Source of the DNA: Seminibacterium arietis
GTDB lineage: Bacteria; Pseudomonadota; Gammaproteobacteria; Enterobacterales; Pasteurellaceae
Assembly: GCF_042675725.1 (NCBI RefSeq)
Contig: NZ_JBHTJN010000027.1
Location: forward strand, 1 to 58,281
Direction: 5' to 3'
Length of the DNA: 58,281 nt
In this document: piece after piece, positions 8,295-17,504 of the stretch
Position numbering within the stretch: the stretch's first letter is position 1
How the letters are laid out: each line of letters opens with the position of its first letter
Translations under genes and position numbers: made by a program
The notes under the pieces: model-generated
Told to the model about the DNA's origin: nothing
Seen by the model: the letters and a program-made list of their open reading frames with translations, nothing else
The model's database searches: none

Positions 8295-9077
8295 TTATTG
8301 TACCTGAATTTTAAACAAATGTTCGAAATTTTCTGTTGTATATTGAGCCAACTCTGCAGGGGATACTTTTTTCAAAGTAGCCACATATTCACATACTTCG
8401 TGTACATAAGCTGGTTGATTTTGCTTGCCTCGATAAGGTACGGGCGCTAAGTAAGGACTATCTGTTTCAATTAGTAAACGATCCAATGGTATTTTTTTGA
8501 CAACACTTCGTAGATCTTCTGCATTTTTAAAAGTAATAATACCAGAAATAGAAATATAAAATCCAAGGTCTAAAGCTTGTTTTGCCATTTCCCAATTTTC
8601 GGTAAAACAGTGTAAAACGCCACCGCACTTTTCTGCCTGATTTTCTTTTAGTAAACGGATAGTGTCTTCACGAGCAGATCGTGTATGTATAATTACTGGT
8701 TTACTTAATTGATTAGCTATTTGTATTTGTGTAGCAAAAATATGTTGTTGTTTAGTTTTATTTTCTCCACCGTAGTAATAATCTAGTCCCATTTCACCAA
8801 TTGCGATTACTTTCGGATATGAAGCTAAATGTAATAAACGCTCACTATTAAAGGGTTCATCATCAATATCCAAAGGATGAACACCACAGGCTAGAGAGAT
8901 TTCTTTAAATTGTGATAATTCGATGTAGCTCTTTTCAAAGCGACTTAAGGTCACACCAACAGCTAGCATATGTTTCACGTTACGCTGTTTGGCTTTTTCT
9001 ACAACATCTGCAATATTTTTATGTAAATTTTCATAATCTAATGCATCTAAATGACAGTGACTGTCAATAATAAACAT
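8295..9077 (-). CDS. ycfH: TatD-family metal-dependent hydrolase (YcfH)
   Basis: A TIM-barrel amidohydrolase of the TatD family (putative 3'-5' DNase), 260 aa. Metal ligands are visible: HCH at residues 7-9 of MFIIDSHCHLD, the Glu of GEMGLDYYYG, the His of PVIIHTR, the His of VLHCFTE and the Asp of ETDSPYLAP. The start at 9077 gives the family-typical N-terminus with AAGGAA upstream. An earlier ATG would add 21 residues overlapping holB. It is the last gene of the mltG-tmk-holB-ycfH cluster, an order shared with Haemophilus and E. coli. Confidence 0.93.
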   Translation of the reverse strand: MFIIDSHCHLDALDYENLHKNIADVVEKAKQRNVKHMLAVGVTLSRFEKSYIELSQFKEISLACGVHPLDIDDEPFNSERLLHLASYPKVIAIGEMGLDYYYGGENKTKQQHIFATQIQIANQLSKPVIIHTRSAREDTIRLLKENQAEKCGGVLHCFTENWEMAKQALDLGFYISISGIITFKNAEDLRSVVKKIPLDRLLIETDSPYLAPVPYRGKQNQPAYVHEVCEYVATLKKVSPAELAQYTTENFEHLFKIQVQ

Positions 9078-9093
9078 AATTATTCCTTTTTTA

Positions 9094-10080
9094 TTAATTT
9101 TGTTCAAAGACATCCGTAATAAGGCGAGTGAGCCCTTCAAGTAAAATGAGTTCTTGATTTACGCCTTTAATTTCAGTTAGATCCAACCGCACTTTTTGCA
9201 TAATTTCATAGGCTTTTAGTAAGTTAAGAGAAGTTTGCTTTTCTGAAAACTGTAGTACTCCATTTTGTAAATCAGTATTAGTTAAATTGATAGTTACACC
9301 TAGTTTAATTTTTAATCCATCTACTAAAAAACTGATTATCCAATCAAGTTGTTGAAAAATATTCTCTTTATTGAAATAAGGTAAAATTTCCAAAGGTGAA
9401 CGACGAGTATAAAAAAGCCAAAAATAGCGTAAAAATATTTTTCGTTGCTCTAATAAATTCTGCTGTAACATATTTAATGTTGCTAACGGACGATTATAGT
9501 TTACTCGAAGTGCGGTAAGAATATCGTTAATTTCTGCATTTATTTGATTTTTAAGCCAATTTATTGAGTCTTCTACAGAGGGGGTTGCAATATGCCATTG
9601 TTGACAACGGCTATAAATAGTAGCAGGTAGAGTATTGCTGTCGTTCAATTGCAATAAAAAATAAGTATTAGCGGTAGGTTCTTCTAAAGTTTTTAGTAGA
9701 GCATTAGCGGCTGCTTCAGTTAGACAATCAGCACTTTTTACTAGAACCACTTTATTTCCTTGCTGATTTGCATAGAGTGTTATTTTGTCATTAATTTCAC
9801 GGACTTGATCAATTCCAATGTCTTTATTCTCTAAGGGTTGTAAAATGTGGATGTCAGGGTGGTTTTGAGCTTGTTGTAAATGGCAGGAGTGACATTTACC
9901 ACAGGGTTGATGTTTATTTGGATGTTGGCAAATCAAAAAATTAGCTACTGCTTGAACAAGTTGTTCTATACCTAAATCTGGTTCAGCTTTAAACAGCAAA
10001 GCATGATGACCATGCCCTTGTAGAAGTGCGGTAACAATTTGTTGATAATAGAGTAAAAGCCAAGGATATAAAGTTTGCAT
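9094..10080 (-). CDS. holB: DNA polymerase III delta' subunit
   Basis: HolB is the delta' wrench of the clamp loader that opens and loads the beta clamp. The 328-aa length is normal. The zinc-binding cysteines are in CGKCHSC near residues 60-66. The AAA+ core shows ALLKTLEEP (sensor region) and YSRCQQW. As in other delta' proteins the Walker A site is degenerate (FKAEPDLG). The ATG directly abuts the tmk stop, implying translational coupling. Confidence 0.93.
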   Translation of the reverse strand: MQTLYPWLLLYYQQIVTALLQGHGHHALLFKAEPDLGIEQLVQAVANFLICQHPNKHQPCGKCHSCHLQQAQNHPDIHILQPLENKDIGIDQVREINDKITLYANQQGNKVVLVKSADCLTEAAANALLKTLEEPTANTYFLLQLNDSNTLPATIYSRCQQWHIATPSVEDSINWLKNQINAEINDILTALRVNYNRPLATLNMLQQNLLEQRKIFLRYFWLFYTRRSPLEILPYFNKENIFQQLDWIISFLVDGLKIKLGVTINLTNTDLQNGVLQFSEKQTSLNLLKAYEIMQKVRLDLTEIKGVNQELILLEGLTRLITDVFEQN

Positions 10081-10713
10081 TCATTTTACCTGTTTAACAA
10101 AATTTTCAATTGCTTGTTCAACAGCTATTTGCACTTGATCAAATTCTTGGGTTGCATCAATAATAACAGCTTTAGGATTGTCTTTTACTAACTCTAAATA
10201 ACGTTGCCGAGTACGATAGAAGAAATCTAATTTTTGTTGTTCTATACGATCTAGCTTGCCACGACCTTTTGCTCTCGCTAATCCTAAAGCAGGATCAATG
10301 TCTAGATATAAAGTAAAATCAGGTTCAAAATCACCTAGCGTTATTGTTCTTAACGTATTTATTAAGTTAGAATCAATTTGCCGTCCTCCACCCTGATAAG
10401 CTTGTGAAGACATATCGTGGCGATCACCAATTACCCATTTCCCTTCCGTCAGAGCTGGTTTAATCACATTTTCTACTAATTGAATACGTGCAGCATATAA
10501 CATTAATAATTCTGCTTTGTCAGTGACAGGTTCTTCAGTTTCGTGTTTGATTAAATAACGTAATTTTTCCGCTAAAGGCGTTCCACCTGGTTCTCTAGTG
10601 AGTACAGGATCAGAAATTCCCAGCATGTTTAAAGTTTTTATTATTGTTTCTAGAGAAGTGCTTTTGCCTGCACCTTCTAAACCTTCCACAACAATGAATT
10701 TGCCTTTTTTCAT
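10081..10713 (-). CDS. tmk: Thymidylate kinase
   Basis: Tmk phosphorylates dTMP to dTDP. Seen are the P-loop GLEGAGKST near residues 10-18, the DRHDMSSQAYQGGGR substrate loop and the lid region ARAKGRGKLDRIE. The start MKKGKFIVVEG at 10713 follows the mltG stop (10715-10717) by one base and gives the usual ~210-aa length. A longer frame reaching back to 10824 would overlap the end of mltG by about 110 bp and is unlikely. It is tightly packed between mltG and holB. Confidence 0.93.
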   Translation of the reverse strand: MKKGKFIVVEGLEGAGKSTSLETIIKTLNMLGISDPVLTREPGGTPLAEKLRYLIKHETEEPVTDKAELLMLYAARIQLVENVIKPALTEGKWVIGDRHDMSSQAYQGGGRQIDSNLINTLRTITLGDFEPDFTLYLDIDPALGLARAKGRGKLDRIEQQKLDFFYRTRQRYLELVKDNPKAVIIDATQEFDQVQIAVEQAIENFVKQVK

Positions 10714-10714
10714 T

Positions 10715-11761
10715 TTATTTTCCATTTTTTTGACTGCGATACCAACGTAAATAATCTTGTACCGCACGATTGTGTTCTGAGAGAGTCTGGCTGAATTTAT
10801 GTCCGCCCGAGCCATCAGCAACAAAATATAAATAGTCAGTTTTTTCAGGATTTGCTACTGCGAAAATTGATTTTTCACTTGGCATTGCTATTGGAGTTGG
10901 GGGCAATCCATTAATTATATAAGTATTATAAGGTGTTGGCTCATTCAGATCTTTGCGACTGATATTGCCTTGGTAATTATCACCCATGCCATAAATAACT
11001 GTTGGATCGGTTTGTAATCGCATTTTCTTGTTTAACCGATTGATAAAGACTGATGCCACTTTACCTCGCTCGCTATCAAGTGCGGTCTCTTTTTCGACAA
11101 TAGAAGCTAAAATTAACATTTCGTAAGGATTAGCTAGTGGTAAATTTTTATTCCGCTGTTCCCAAGCCTGCGATAGTGTTTTTTGCATGCGTTCAGATGC
11201 TCTTTTTAACAGTGTTAAATCTGTAGAATTTGCAGTGTAGCTATAAGTGTCAGGATAAAGTAAACCATCGAGATTTTTCCACAGATTAGCAGTTTTACCA
11301 TAATGAGCCAGATTTAATAAATTAAAAATTTCTTGATCTGTTTTATCTTGTAAAGTTTGCTGTAAGTGCGGTGCATTTTGTAGCGTTTTTCGCCATGTTT
11401 TGAAAGTTTCTCCTTCAATAAAGCGGACGCTAAATTGTGCTTCTTTGCCCGAATTAAGCAAATTGAGTAAATCACCAACGGTTTTTACTTGATCTATACG
11501 ATAAACGCCTGCTTTAATTTGATTTAAGTGCGGTTGAAATTTCAATAGCCACGGTAACAACGTTGCATTTTCTAAAATTTGCTGTTGTTCTAATAAATTT
11601 GCTAATTTTTTACCTGTGGTGCCACGTTCAAGATGTAATAATTGGTCATTTTTTGTCTTTATAGGCTGATCTGTGAATTGTAAGATATGATGATAGCCCC
11701 AAAACGCTCCAGCGGCAGAGAAAATTACAAGAACCAAAAATAGTACAATAATTTTTTTCAT
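10715..11761 (-). CDS. mltG: Endolytic murein transglycosylase MltG (YceG)
   Basis: MltG cuts nascent glycan strands in the membrane and is thought to set chain length during peptidoglycan synthesis. The 348-aa protein has one N-terminal membrane anchor (about 5-22) and a LysM-like then YceG domain. The catalytic-Glu segment is LASIVEKETA, followed by FINRLNKKMRLQTDPTV. It is the first gene of the cell-wall/DNA-replication operon and ends one base before tmk. The 142-bp gap upstream of it (11762-11903) holds no gene and probably carries its promoter. Confidence 0.94.
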   Translation of the reverse strand: MKKIIVLFLVLVIFSAAGAFWGYHHILQFTDQPIKTKNDQLLHLERGTTGKKLANLLEQQQILENATLLPWLLKFQPHLNQIKAGVYRIDQVKTVGDLLNLLNSGKEAQFSVRFIEGETFKTWRKTLQNAPHLQQTLQDKTDQEIFNLLNLAHYGKTANLWKNLDGLLYPDTYSYTANSTDLTLLKRASERMQKTLSQAWEQRNKNLPLANPYEMLILASIVEKETALDSERGKVASVFINRLNKKMRLQTDPTVIYGMGDNYQGNISRKDLNEPTPYNTYIINGLPPTPIAMPSEKSIFAVANPEKTDYLYFVADGSGGHKFSQTLSEHNRAVQDYLRWYRSQKNGK

Positions 11762-11903
11762 AAATTAACAATTTTTACTTTAAAAAACGCCAACGAGTTT
11801 ACCACAGCCATTTAAAGCGGTAAAAGAAAATAAAGCACAGTGAGATTTTTCAAATATTCAGTATTGTATATTAGTTGCATGATAATGAAAATTTACATTC
11901 AAA

Positions 11904-13475
11904 CTAACTATAAGCTAAATGTTTTTTTCTTATGCCCAAAAGCAATAATAGAACAACGTAAATAACAGCTGCAAAGCCAATTAACCAAGCCAACCAATGT
12001 ATTCGAGCAAAAAAAGTCATATTATTCCATTGGGCTAATGTAGGATTGTAGTGCCAAACAACTAGCCCCATTATTAAAGCTGCAACTAAAATTTTGATAA
12101 AAAAGACCGCACTTTGACGACTGAAACAGTAAACGCCTGTTTTAGCCAATCCACGATAAAGTAAATAAGCATTTAACGTTGCTGACATTGCTGAAGCCAT
12201 TGCTAATCCTACATAACTAAATGGAATAGCTAGCAAGTTAAATCCCATATTAGCAATCATTGCAATGATACCAATTTTTACAGGTGTTTTTGTATCTTGT
12301 CTTGCATAATAGCCGTTGGCTAAAATTTTAATCAACATAAAACTAAGCAGTCCAGCATTAAATGCCCATAAAGAATAGGTCGCAGCTTGTACATCAGAGA
12401 AAGTAAAGCTTCCTCGCATGAATAATACTAATAGCATTGGGCGAGCAAGAACAGCAATACCAACCATAGCTGGTATGCCGAGCAATAAAATCATTCGTAT
12501 TCCCCAATCCATTGTATTGCTAAAATCCACCGCACTTTGTTTTACATTATCTGTTCGGTTTATATGATGACGAGCAAGGGTGGGTAAAATAACTGTAGAG
12601 ATAGCAATACCAAATAAACCAAGTGGAAACTCAAGTAAGCGATCAGAATAATACAGCCAACTAATAGATCCAGTCATTAGAAAACTAGCAATGAAAGTAT
12701 CTAATAACAAATTAATTTGACTAACAGATACCCCAAATAACGCTGGAATCATTAAATTGCGGATTTTTTTTACTCCCTCATCATTCCATGCCCATTTTGG
12801 TTTTGTAAGCAGTCCTGCCCGTTTTAAAAAGGGAATCTGAAATAAAAATTGTAGTAATCCGCCAATAAAAACACCAATAGCTAATGCTAAATCTGGACTT
12901 TGTAAATGTGGAGCCAATAAAAGTGCGGTGCAAATCATGGCAATATTCAATAGTACTGGTGAAAAAGACATCACACCGAATTTACCAATGGTATTTAATA
13001 TAGCGCCTGATAATGCAACAAACGTGATGAACCATAAGTAAGGAAAAGTAATTTTCAACAGTAAAGAGGCTTGTTCAAATTTCACTCCATTTGGTGAATC
13101 ATGAAGCCAGTCAACAAACCAACCAGTGCCAAATAATGCCACAACAACAGGAGAAAAAATCATAGCAGCTAAAGTCACTAAGCTCACTAAGCAACCTAAT
13201 GTACCTGAGACTTTACCGACAAATTCACGAGTTTTATTCAAATCTCCTGTTTTTTGATATTCCGCAAGAACAGGTACAAAAGCTTGTGAAAAGGCACCTT
13301 CTGCAAAAAGTCGGCGTAAAAAATTAGGGATACGGTTAGCAAATAAAAAAACATCAGCTGCAACACCAGCTCCTAACAAGTGGGCTGTGATTATATCTCG
13401 CAGTAATCCTAAAATACGTGATAACAACGTCATTGTGCTAACAACAAGGCTGGATTTTAATAGTCGTTTACTCAA
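11904..13475 (-). CDS. murJ: Lipid II flippase MurJ (MviN)
   Basis: MurJ flips lipid II across the inner membrane. The 523-aa protein has about 14 hydrophobic segments and the family N-terminal signature RILGLLRDIITAHLLGAG, then RIPNFLRRLFAEGAFSQAFV. The start is TTG at 13475: the product begins SKRLLKSSLVVS like its homologues, and an in-frame stop lies shortly upstream, with no ATG alternative. The RBS is weak (AGAG about 11 bases upstream), which together with TTG suggests low translation. It is divergent from rpsT. Confidence 0.94.
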   Translation of the reverse strand: MSKRLLKSSLVVSTMTLLSRILGLLRDIITAHLLGAGVAADVFLFANRIPNFLRRLFAEGAFSQAFVPVLAEYQKTGDLNKTREFVGKVSGTLGCLVSLVTLAAMIFSPVVVALFGTGWFVDWLHDSPNGVKFEQASLLLKITFPYLWFITFVALSGAILNTIGKFGVMSFSPVLLNIAMICTALLLAPHLQSPDLALAIGVFIGGLLQFLFQIPFLKRAGLLTKPKWAWNDEGVKKIRNLMIPALFGVSVSQINLLLDTFIASFLMTGSISWLYYSDRLLEFPLGLFGIAISTVILPTLARHHINRTDNVKQSAVDFSNTMDWGIRMILLLGIPAMVGIAVLARPMLLVLFMRGSFTFSDVQAATYSLWAFNAGLLSFMLIKILANGYYARQDTKTPVKIGIIAMIANMGFNLLAIPFSYVGLAMASAMSATLNAYLLYRGLAKTGVYCFSRQSAVFFIKILVAALIMGLVVWHYNPTLAQWNNMTFFARIHWLAWLIGFAAVIYVVLLLLLGIRKKHLAYS

Positions 13476-13571
13476 AATATTTACCGCTCTTTTAGAAAAT
13501 TTGACTTAATTGTATAGAATTTTTGTTTTTTCGCTATATTCTCAAAGAAAAAACTGTTAAAATTCCGTCCA

Positions 13572-13650
13572 CATCGTTAGGTGGGCAGATAAAGCAGGCT
13601 GCATTTTAGATAACGATGCTAGCTTTCGGTTGTGTCTCACCGAATCTTCA
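13572..13650. other. Structured palindromic segment between murJ and rpsT
   Basis: CATCGTTA (13572-13579) pairs with TAACGATG (13611-13618) and encloses a second stem, GCAG (13585-13588) with CTGC (13599-13602). A further short stem (CGGT…ACCG) lies at about 13627-13642. It lies upstream of the rpsT promoter candidate and divergent from murJ, so it could be an RNA leader for murJ, a separate small RNA or a DNA site. I do not recognise a known riboswitch class. Confidence 0.35.
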
Positions 13651-13672
13651 ACTAAATTTTAATAATTGTTTA

Positions 13673-13703
13673 TTGACAATTGTATAGAAAAAGGGCATAT
13701 TCT
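13673..13703 (+). promoter_or_regulatory. Putative rpsT promoter
   Basis: A perfect -35 TTGACA (13673-13678) is followed by CATATTCT at 13696-13703, which holds a -10-like hexamer at 17-19 bp spacing. It would give a short (about 40-nt) leader before rpsT. Confidence 0.45.
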
Positions 13704-13752
13704 AACCCTTTTATTTTATTTCATAATTAACATAATTTTTAGGAGTTTGACC

Positions 13753-14016
13753 TTGGCGAATATCAAGTCAGCTAAAAAACGTGCGGTTCAATCTGAAAAA
13801 CGCCGTAAACACAATGCAAGCCAACGCTCTATGATGCGTACTTACATCAAAAAAGTTTATGCTGCAATCAGTACTGGTGAAAAAGAAACTGCACAAACTG
13901 CATTTGTGGAAATGCAAAAAGTGGTAGATCGTATGGCATCTAAAGGCTTAATTCATGCAAACAAAGCCGCTAACCACAAATCCAAATTATCAGCTCAAAT
14001 TAAAAAACTAGCATAA
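13753..14016 (+). CDS. rpsT: 30S ribosomal protein S20
   Basis: S20 is a small basic protein of the 30S body. The 87-aa product begins ANIKSAKKRAVQSEKRR and ends ANKAANHKSKLSAQIKKLA, matching the family along its full length. The start is TTG at 13753 with AGGAG at 13741-13745. TTG is also the rpsT start in E. coli, where S20 represses its own translation. Upstream TTG at 13666 would add 29 non-conserved residues and is rejected. Confidence 0.96.
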   Translation: MANIKSAKKRAVQSEKRRKHNASQRSMMRTYIKKVYAAISTGEKETAQTAFVEMQKVVDRMASKGLIHANKAANHKSKLSAQIKKLA

Positions 14017-14036
14017 TTTGAATTATTTTATGAAAT

Positions 14037-14066
14037 AAAACCGCACTTTGATGTGCGGTTTTTTAT
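14037..14066 (+). terminator. rpsT terminator built from an uptake signal
   Basis: AAAACCGCAC pairs with GTGCGGTTTT around a short loop, followed by TTTTA. The left arm contains the exact uptake-signal core ACCGCACTT (14040-14048). The remaining gap to the next gene (14067-14206) shows nothing else. Confidence 0.85.
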
Positions 14067-14206
14067 TGTTAAATTTATTTTCTGCTGAATGATCGTATTC
14101 AATTTAAAACAAAGGCATTATTGGATAATACGAGAGTCATTATCACAAAGAATAGGAGAAAGTAAGCTTTCTTGTTTAATACTTTATTTCAAGATAATGT
14201 ACAACG

Positions 14207-15769
14207 CTAAGAACGCCAATAACGTCGTTCGTCCATTTCAAACTCACCGCTAAATCCCCAAAAAGTGAGTTTTTCACCTTGAATTTGTACAGTAACACCC
14301 AGTTTTTCGTCTTTGCTAGCATCAACTAATGATTTATCTTTCCAAGAAACTAAATAGGCCCCGTTAGGTTGTTTTTCGATGATAGCATTTGTTGCCTCGA
14401 ACCCCGATTTACCTTTTAGACTAATTTCCATTACTCCACCTGTTTCTATATCAGCCCAAATTTCTAACTTTTCACCATGAAATTTGAGTGGATTTAACGC
14501 AAAATACATTGGTTTATCAGGGTAGCGAGCAATCAGACCAACAAATTTGTTTTTATTAGAATAGGCTAAACCTAAACCTGTTTCTCGCCAATGTCGATGT
14601 CTGCCACGACTTCCCATATAATAAATCCGATTATCACCTGCGGTCATTGCTGATGCAAATTGTGAAGCACTGTCAAATTCGCCTGCTAAAAATTTTTCTC
14701 GCCCTGCTCCAAATGGAATGAGTACATTATCCTCTGGAACGGCTCGATTCCATTCAGTTAAATTAGTACTCCAATAGAGTTGTAAGGTGTGAGTATCGAA
14801 ATCTATTTCTCCTACATCGTCTTGTTTATATACCGAAGCAAAGCCAAAATAGATATCGTTGTATTCAAACACAGTCATTGAATAAACTTGATCTTCATAG
14901 CCATTACCTCGTAATACTTCTTCCATCGGTGACCAAGTCAAAAAATCTGTACTACGAGATTGAGCTATTACACGTAAATTATTCGCCCACAAACGGGTCG
15001 TTAAAATATACATCCCTGTACGACTATCTCGGAATACCGAGTTATGACAATCTGCCCCAAATTTAGTGTTGTTTTCAGCCCACTCAACGAGCGGGGAAAA
15101 ATGTAATCCATCTTGTGAAAATGCTACTGCCAACTTTTTGCTTTTTTCTTTACGAGTAATTAATTTGAAACGATGATTTGGATTAGGATCGTTTGGTTCA
15201 TACAATACTCCTGTACCTGCTACATCTAACATTAATAGATTATTGTCTCGGCTACCATCAAATTCTACAATTCCTAAGTTTGGTTTCTCCCATACAATAC
15301 CATCTTGAGATCGTGCATATGCTAATGCGACTTTGCGTTCACCTTTGCTCGGATAAGGTGTGTCGGCACGAATTTCTCTTGGTGTGTGTTGAGTAGGATG
15401 TTTAGTAAACAGAGTGTAGTAACAATGGTATACACCCTGATTATCTAAAATTACATTAGGATAACCGTTATCAATACGAGGCTCCCAAGATTTTACTGGC
15501 TTTTCAAACAAACCATCAATAAACATTGGATTATGGTTATCTTTCACCGCTTTGTTGATTTTGAGTTTAATGTTTTTATTCACATTAGCCGCATAAATAC
15601 CATGATCGAATGCAAAATAGTGTTTATAAGCTCGTTTTGGTGGGCGAATTTCTGTTATCGCACCTTTAATGGTGAATTTTTGTGCATTAGAAGTTTTAGG
15701 AATAGCCGCAAAAGCTGCAATACCACTGATACCAAGTAAGAGATTACGACGAGAGAGTTGAATAGACAT
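14207..15769 (-). CDS. Tat-exported glycosidase-like beta-propeller protein
   Basis: A 520-aa protein with a twin-arginine signal (SRRNLLLGISGIAAFAA, cleavage probably after SNA near residue 29). The mature part has recurring blade-like motifs (ARSQDGIVWEKP, AFSQDGLHFSP, SRSTDFLTWSP, WSTNLTEW) and PNVILDNQGVYHCYY. This suggests a five-bladed propeller of the GH32/GH43 type. An FRD motif near 246-248 resembles the RDP-type catalytic Asp region. No exact family or substrate can be named. The start at 15769 has AGGAGC seven bases upstream and places the RR at residues 7-8. It follows ytjB by 20 bp on the same strand. It could be a sugar hydrolase or a binding-only propeller; export in folded form is the firm inference. 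Confidence 0.7.
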   Translation of the reverse strand: MSIQLSRRNLLLGISGIAAFAAIPKTSNAQKFTIKGAITEIRPPKRAYKHYFAFDHGIYAANVNKNIKLKINKAVKDNHNPMFIDGLFEKPVKSWEPRIDNGYPNVILDNQGVYHCYYTLFTKHPTQHTPREIRADTPYPSKGERKVALAYARSQDGIVWEKPNLGIVEFDGSRDNNLLMLDVAGTGVLYEPNDPNPNHRFKLITRKEKSKKLAVAFSQDGLHFSPLVEWAENNTKFGADCHNSVFRDSRTGMYILTTRLWANNLRVIAQSRSTDFLTWSPMEEVLRGNGYEDQVYSMTVFEYNDIYFGFASVYKQDDVGEIDFDTHTLQLYWSTNLTEWNRAVPEDNVLIPFGAGREKFLAGEFDSASQFASAMTAGDNRIYYMGSRGRHRHWRETGLGLAYSNKNKFVGLIARYPDKPMYFALNPLKFHGEKLEIWADIETGGVMEISLKGKSGFEATNAIIEKQPNGAYLVSWKDKSLVDASKDEKLGVTVQIQGEKLTFWGFSGEFEMDERRYWRS

Positions 15770-15789
15770 AGTTAGCTCCTGATAAATGA

Positions 15790-16476
15790 TCAATAGAACT
15801 TTGTTGAACGTTTTCGGCGACGATGGTAATTAACTGCGTTATTTAACTTTAATTTTTTTATTTTTGGTTTATATTCATTTTGCTTTCGGTGAGTTCTACG
15901 ATAATGACTTAAAAAATAGTGTAATGAACTTGCTAGTAAAATTCCTGCTAGAAAGACAATAATTAATTCACCATATAGCTGATGAAAAATTTGATCAATT
16001 TTTGATTGAGTTGTTTGACCATATTTCATATCGAAAGTAACTCTCAAAAAACCTTCAATACCATTTGGTGAGTAAATTGGTTCAACAATTTGCTGAGTAT
16101 TTAGTTCTGTTATTTCAGTTTCACCAGTTAAACCTAATTGATTGCGTAAAGTAGATGCATTAGAGCTACTCGCTAGTAACCCTCCATTATTCGCATAAAT
16201 CGAGGCATCTACTACAAATTCCTCTTTAGAAAAATTATCTAACGTTTCAATTAATTTTTCTGTTTTTACATCATTTACTAATAACACTGAAAATAAATTT
16301 GCTTGCTGACGTACTAGTAAATGAGATAAGTTTGCGACTTGATTAACACTAGCTAACTGAGATCCACTTTTGAATTGTTGTACGCCAAACAAAATTACCA
16401 TCATAATAGTTGCACAAAGCATCACAATGATGGATACCATGCTCACTTTAATCAATTTTTCTTTTACAATTTGCAA
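15790..16476 (-). CDS. ytjB: Smp/YtjB (AhpA) family membrane protein
   Basis: A 228-aa protein with an N-terminal membrane segment (about 10-32), a periplasmic region of roughly 130 residues, a second membrane segment (about 167-187) and a very basic cytoplasmic tail (RRTHRKQ…RRRKRSTK). E. coli ytjB (smp) has this layout and is also divergent from serB, which supports the call. The start is TTG at 16476, with GGGG seven bases upstream. Function is unknown. Confidence 0.8.
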   Translation of the reverse strand: MQIVKEKLIKVSMVSIIVMLCATIMMVILFGVQQFKSGSQLASVNQVANLSHLLVRQQANLFSVLLVNDVKTEKLIETLDNFSKEEFVVDASIYANNGGLLASSSNASTLRNQLGLTGETEITELNTQQIVEPIYSPNGIEGFLRVTFDMKYGQTTQSKIDQIFHQLYGELIIVFLAGILLASSLHYFLSHYRRTHRKQNEYKPKIKKLKLNNAVNYHRRRKRSTKFY

Positions 16477-16542
16477 CTTATTTCCCCAAATTTCGCTAAA
16501 TAAGCTAGAATACAGAGATAATCATAATTTACAGGATTTTTT

Positions 16543-17496
16543 ATGCAAGCACAAAATTCTAATTCGATTAGAAAAAAATATTCAAAATTTCCAGCTACGA
16601 TTTTGCCAAATCGACCATCATCAGAAGGTAACATTTGCTTTATTTTATACGCTAATAAGTTGAGTTTAAATAAGCTGTTAGCATTTCAAGAAAAGTGCGG
16701 TGAAAATTTCAAACTTTTGGATTGCTGGCAACTATTCGAGAATCAGGTAGTGTTACTAAAAGGAAAATGGCTTACTGAATGGGTGGAGTATGCCCACCAA
16801 CTAGAATTAGACATTGCAAAATTAGATTTTTCAGCAAGTTTAAAGAAAGGAGGTTTGCTGGTCATGGATATGGATTCCACAATAATTGAAATGGAATGCA
16901 TTGATGAAATTGCTAAGCTTGCTGGCACGGGAGAGCTAGTCTCCGCTATAACTGATCGAGCGATGAAAGGAGAGTTAGATTTTGAGCAGAGTTTACGTCA
17001 TCGAGTGTCTACTCTTAAAAATCAGCCTGAAAGTTTATTGCAACAAGTGCGTGAAAATTTGCCTCTAATGTCAGGGTTAAAAGAAACGGTTCAACATTTG
17101 CAACAGTACGGTTGGAAAATAGCTATTGCTTCAGGAGGTTTTACTTATTTTGCTGATTATTTAAAATCGTTATTAAATCTAGACTATGCAGTGTCTAATC
17201 AATTTGAAATCATTGATAGTATACTAACAGGAAATGTGCTAGGTGATGTTGTTGATGCGGCTTATAAAGCTCAAACATTGCTAAAACTGGCTGAACAATT
17301 TAATATTCCTATTGAACACACTGTTGCTATTGGTGATGGAGCAAATGATTTAACAATGATGAAAGTTGCAAATTTAGGCGTAGCTTTTCATGCTAAACCA
17401 AAAGTACAACAACAAGCTCAAGTTATGATAAACTTTGCTAACTTTACCGCGCTTTTATGTATTTTAAGTGCGAATGATAGAATAGCTAAAGAATAG
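16543..17496 (+). CDS. serB: Phosphoserine phosphatase
   Basis: SerB catalyses the last step of serine synthesis. The 317-aa protein has an N-terminal regulatory region and a HAD domain with the nucleophile motif DMDST (D109 and D111), the ASGGF substrate motif, and GDGANDLTMM for metal binding. ATG at 16543 has AGGA upstream. It is divergent from ytjB. serA, the first step of the same pathway, lies at 27138. Confidence 0.95.
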   Translation: MQAQNSNSIRKKYSKFPATILPNRPSSEGNICFILYANKLSLNKLLAFQEKCGENFKLLDCWQLFENQVVLLKGKWLTEWVEYAHQLELDIAKLDFSASLKKGGLLVMDMDSTIIEMECIDEIAKLAGTGELVSAITDRAMKGELDFEQSLRHRVSTLKNQPESLLQQVRENLPLMSGLKETVQHLQQYGWKIAIASGGFTYFADYLKSLLNLDYAVSNQFEIIDSILTGNVLGDVVDAAYKAQTLLKLAEQFNIPIEHTVAIGDGANDLTMMKVANLGVAFHAKPKVQQQAQVMINFANFTALLCILSANDRIAKE

Positions 17497-17504
17497 GAGT
17501 AATT

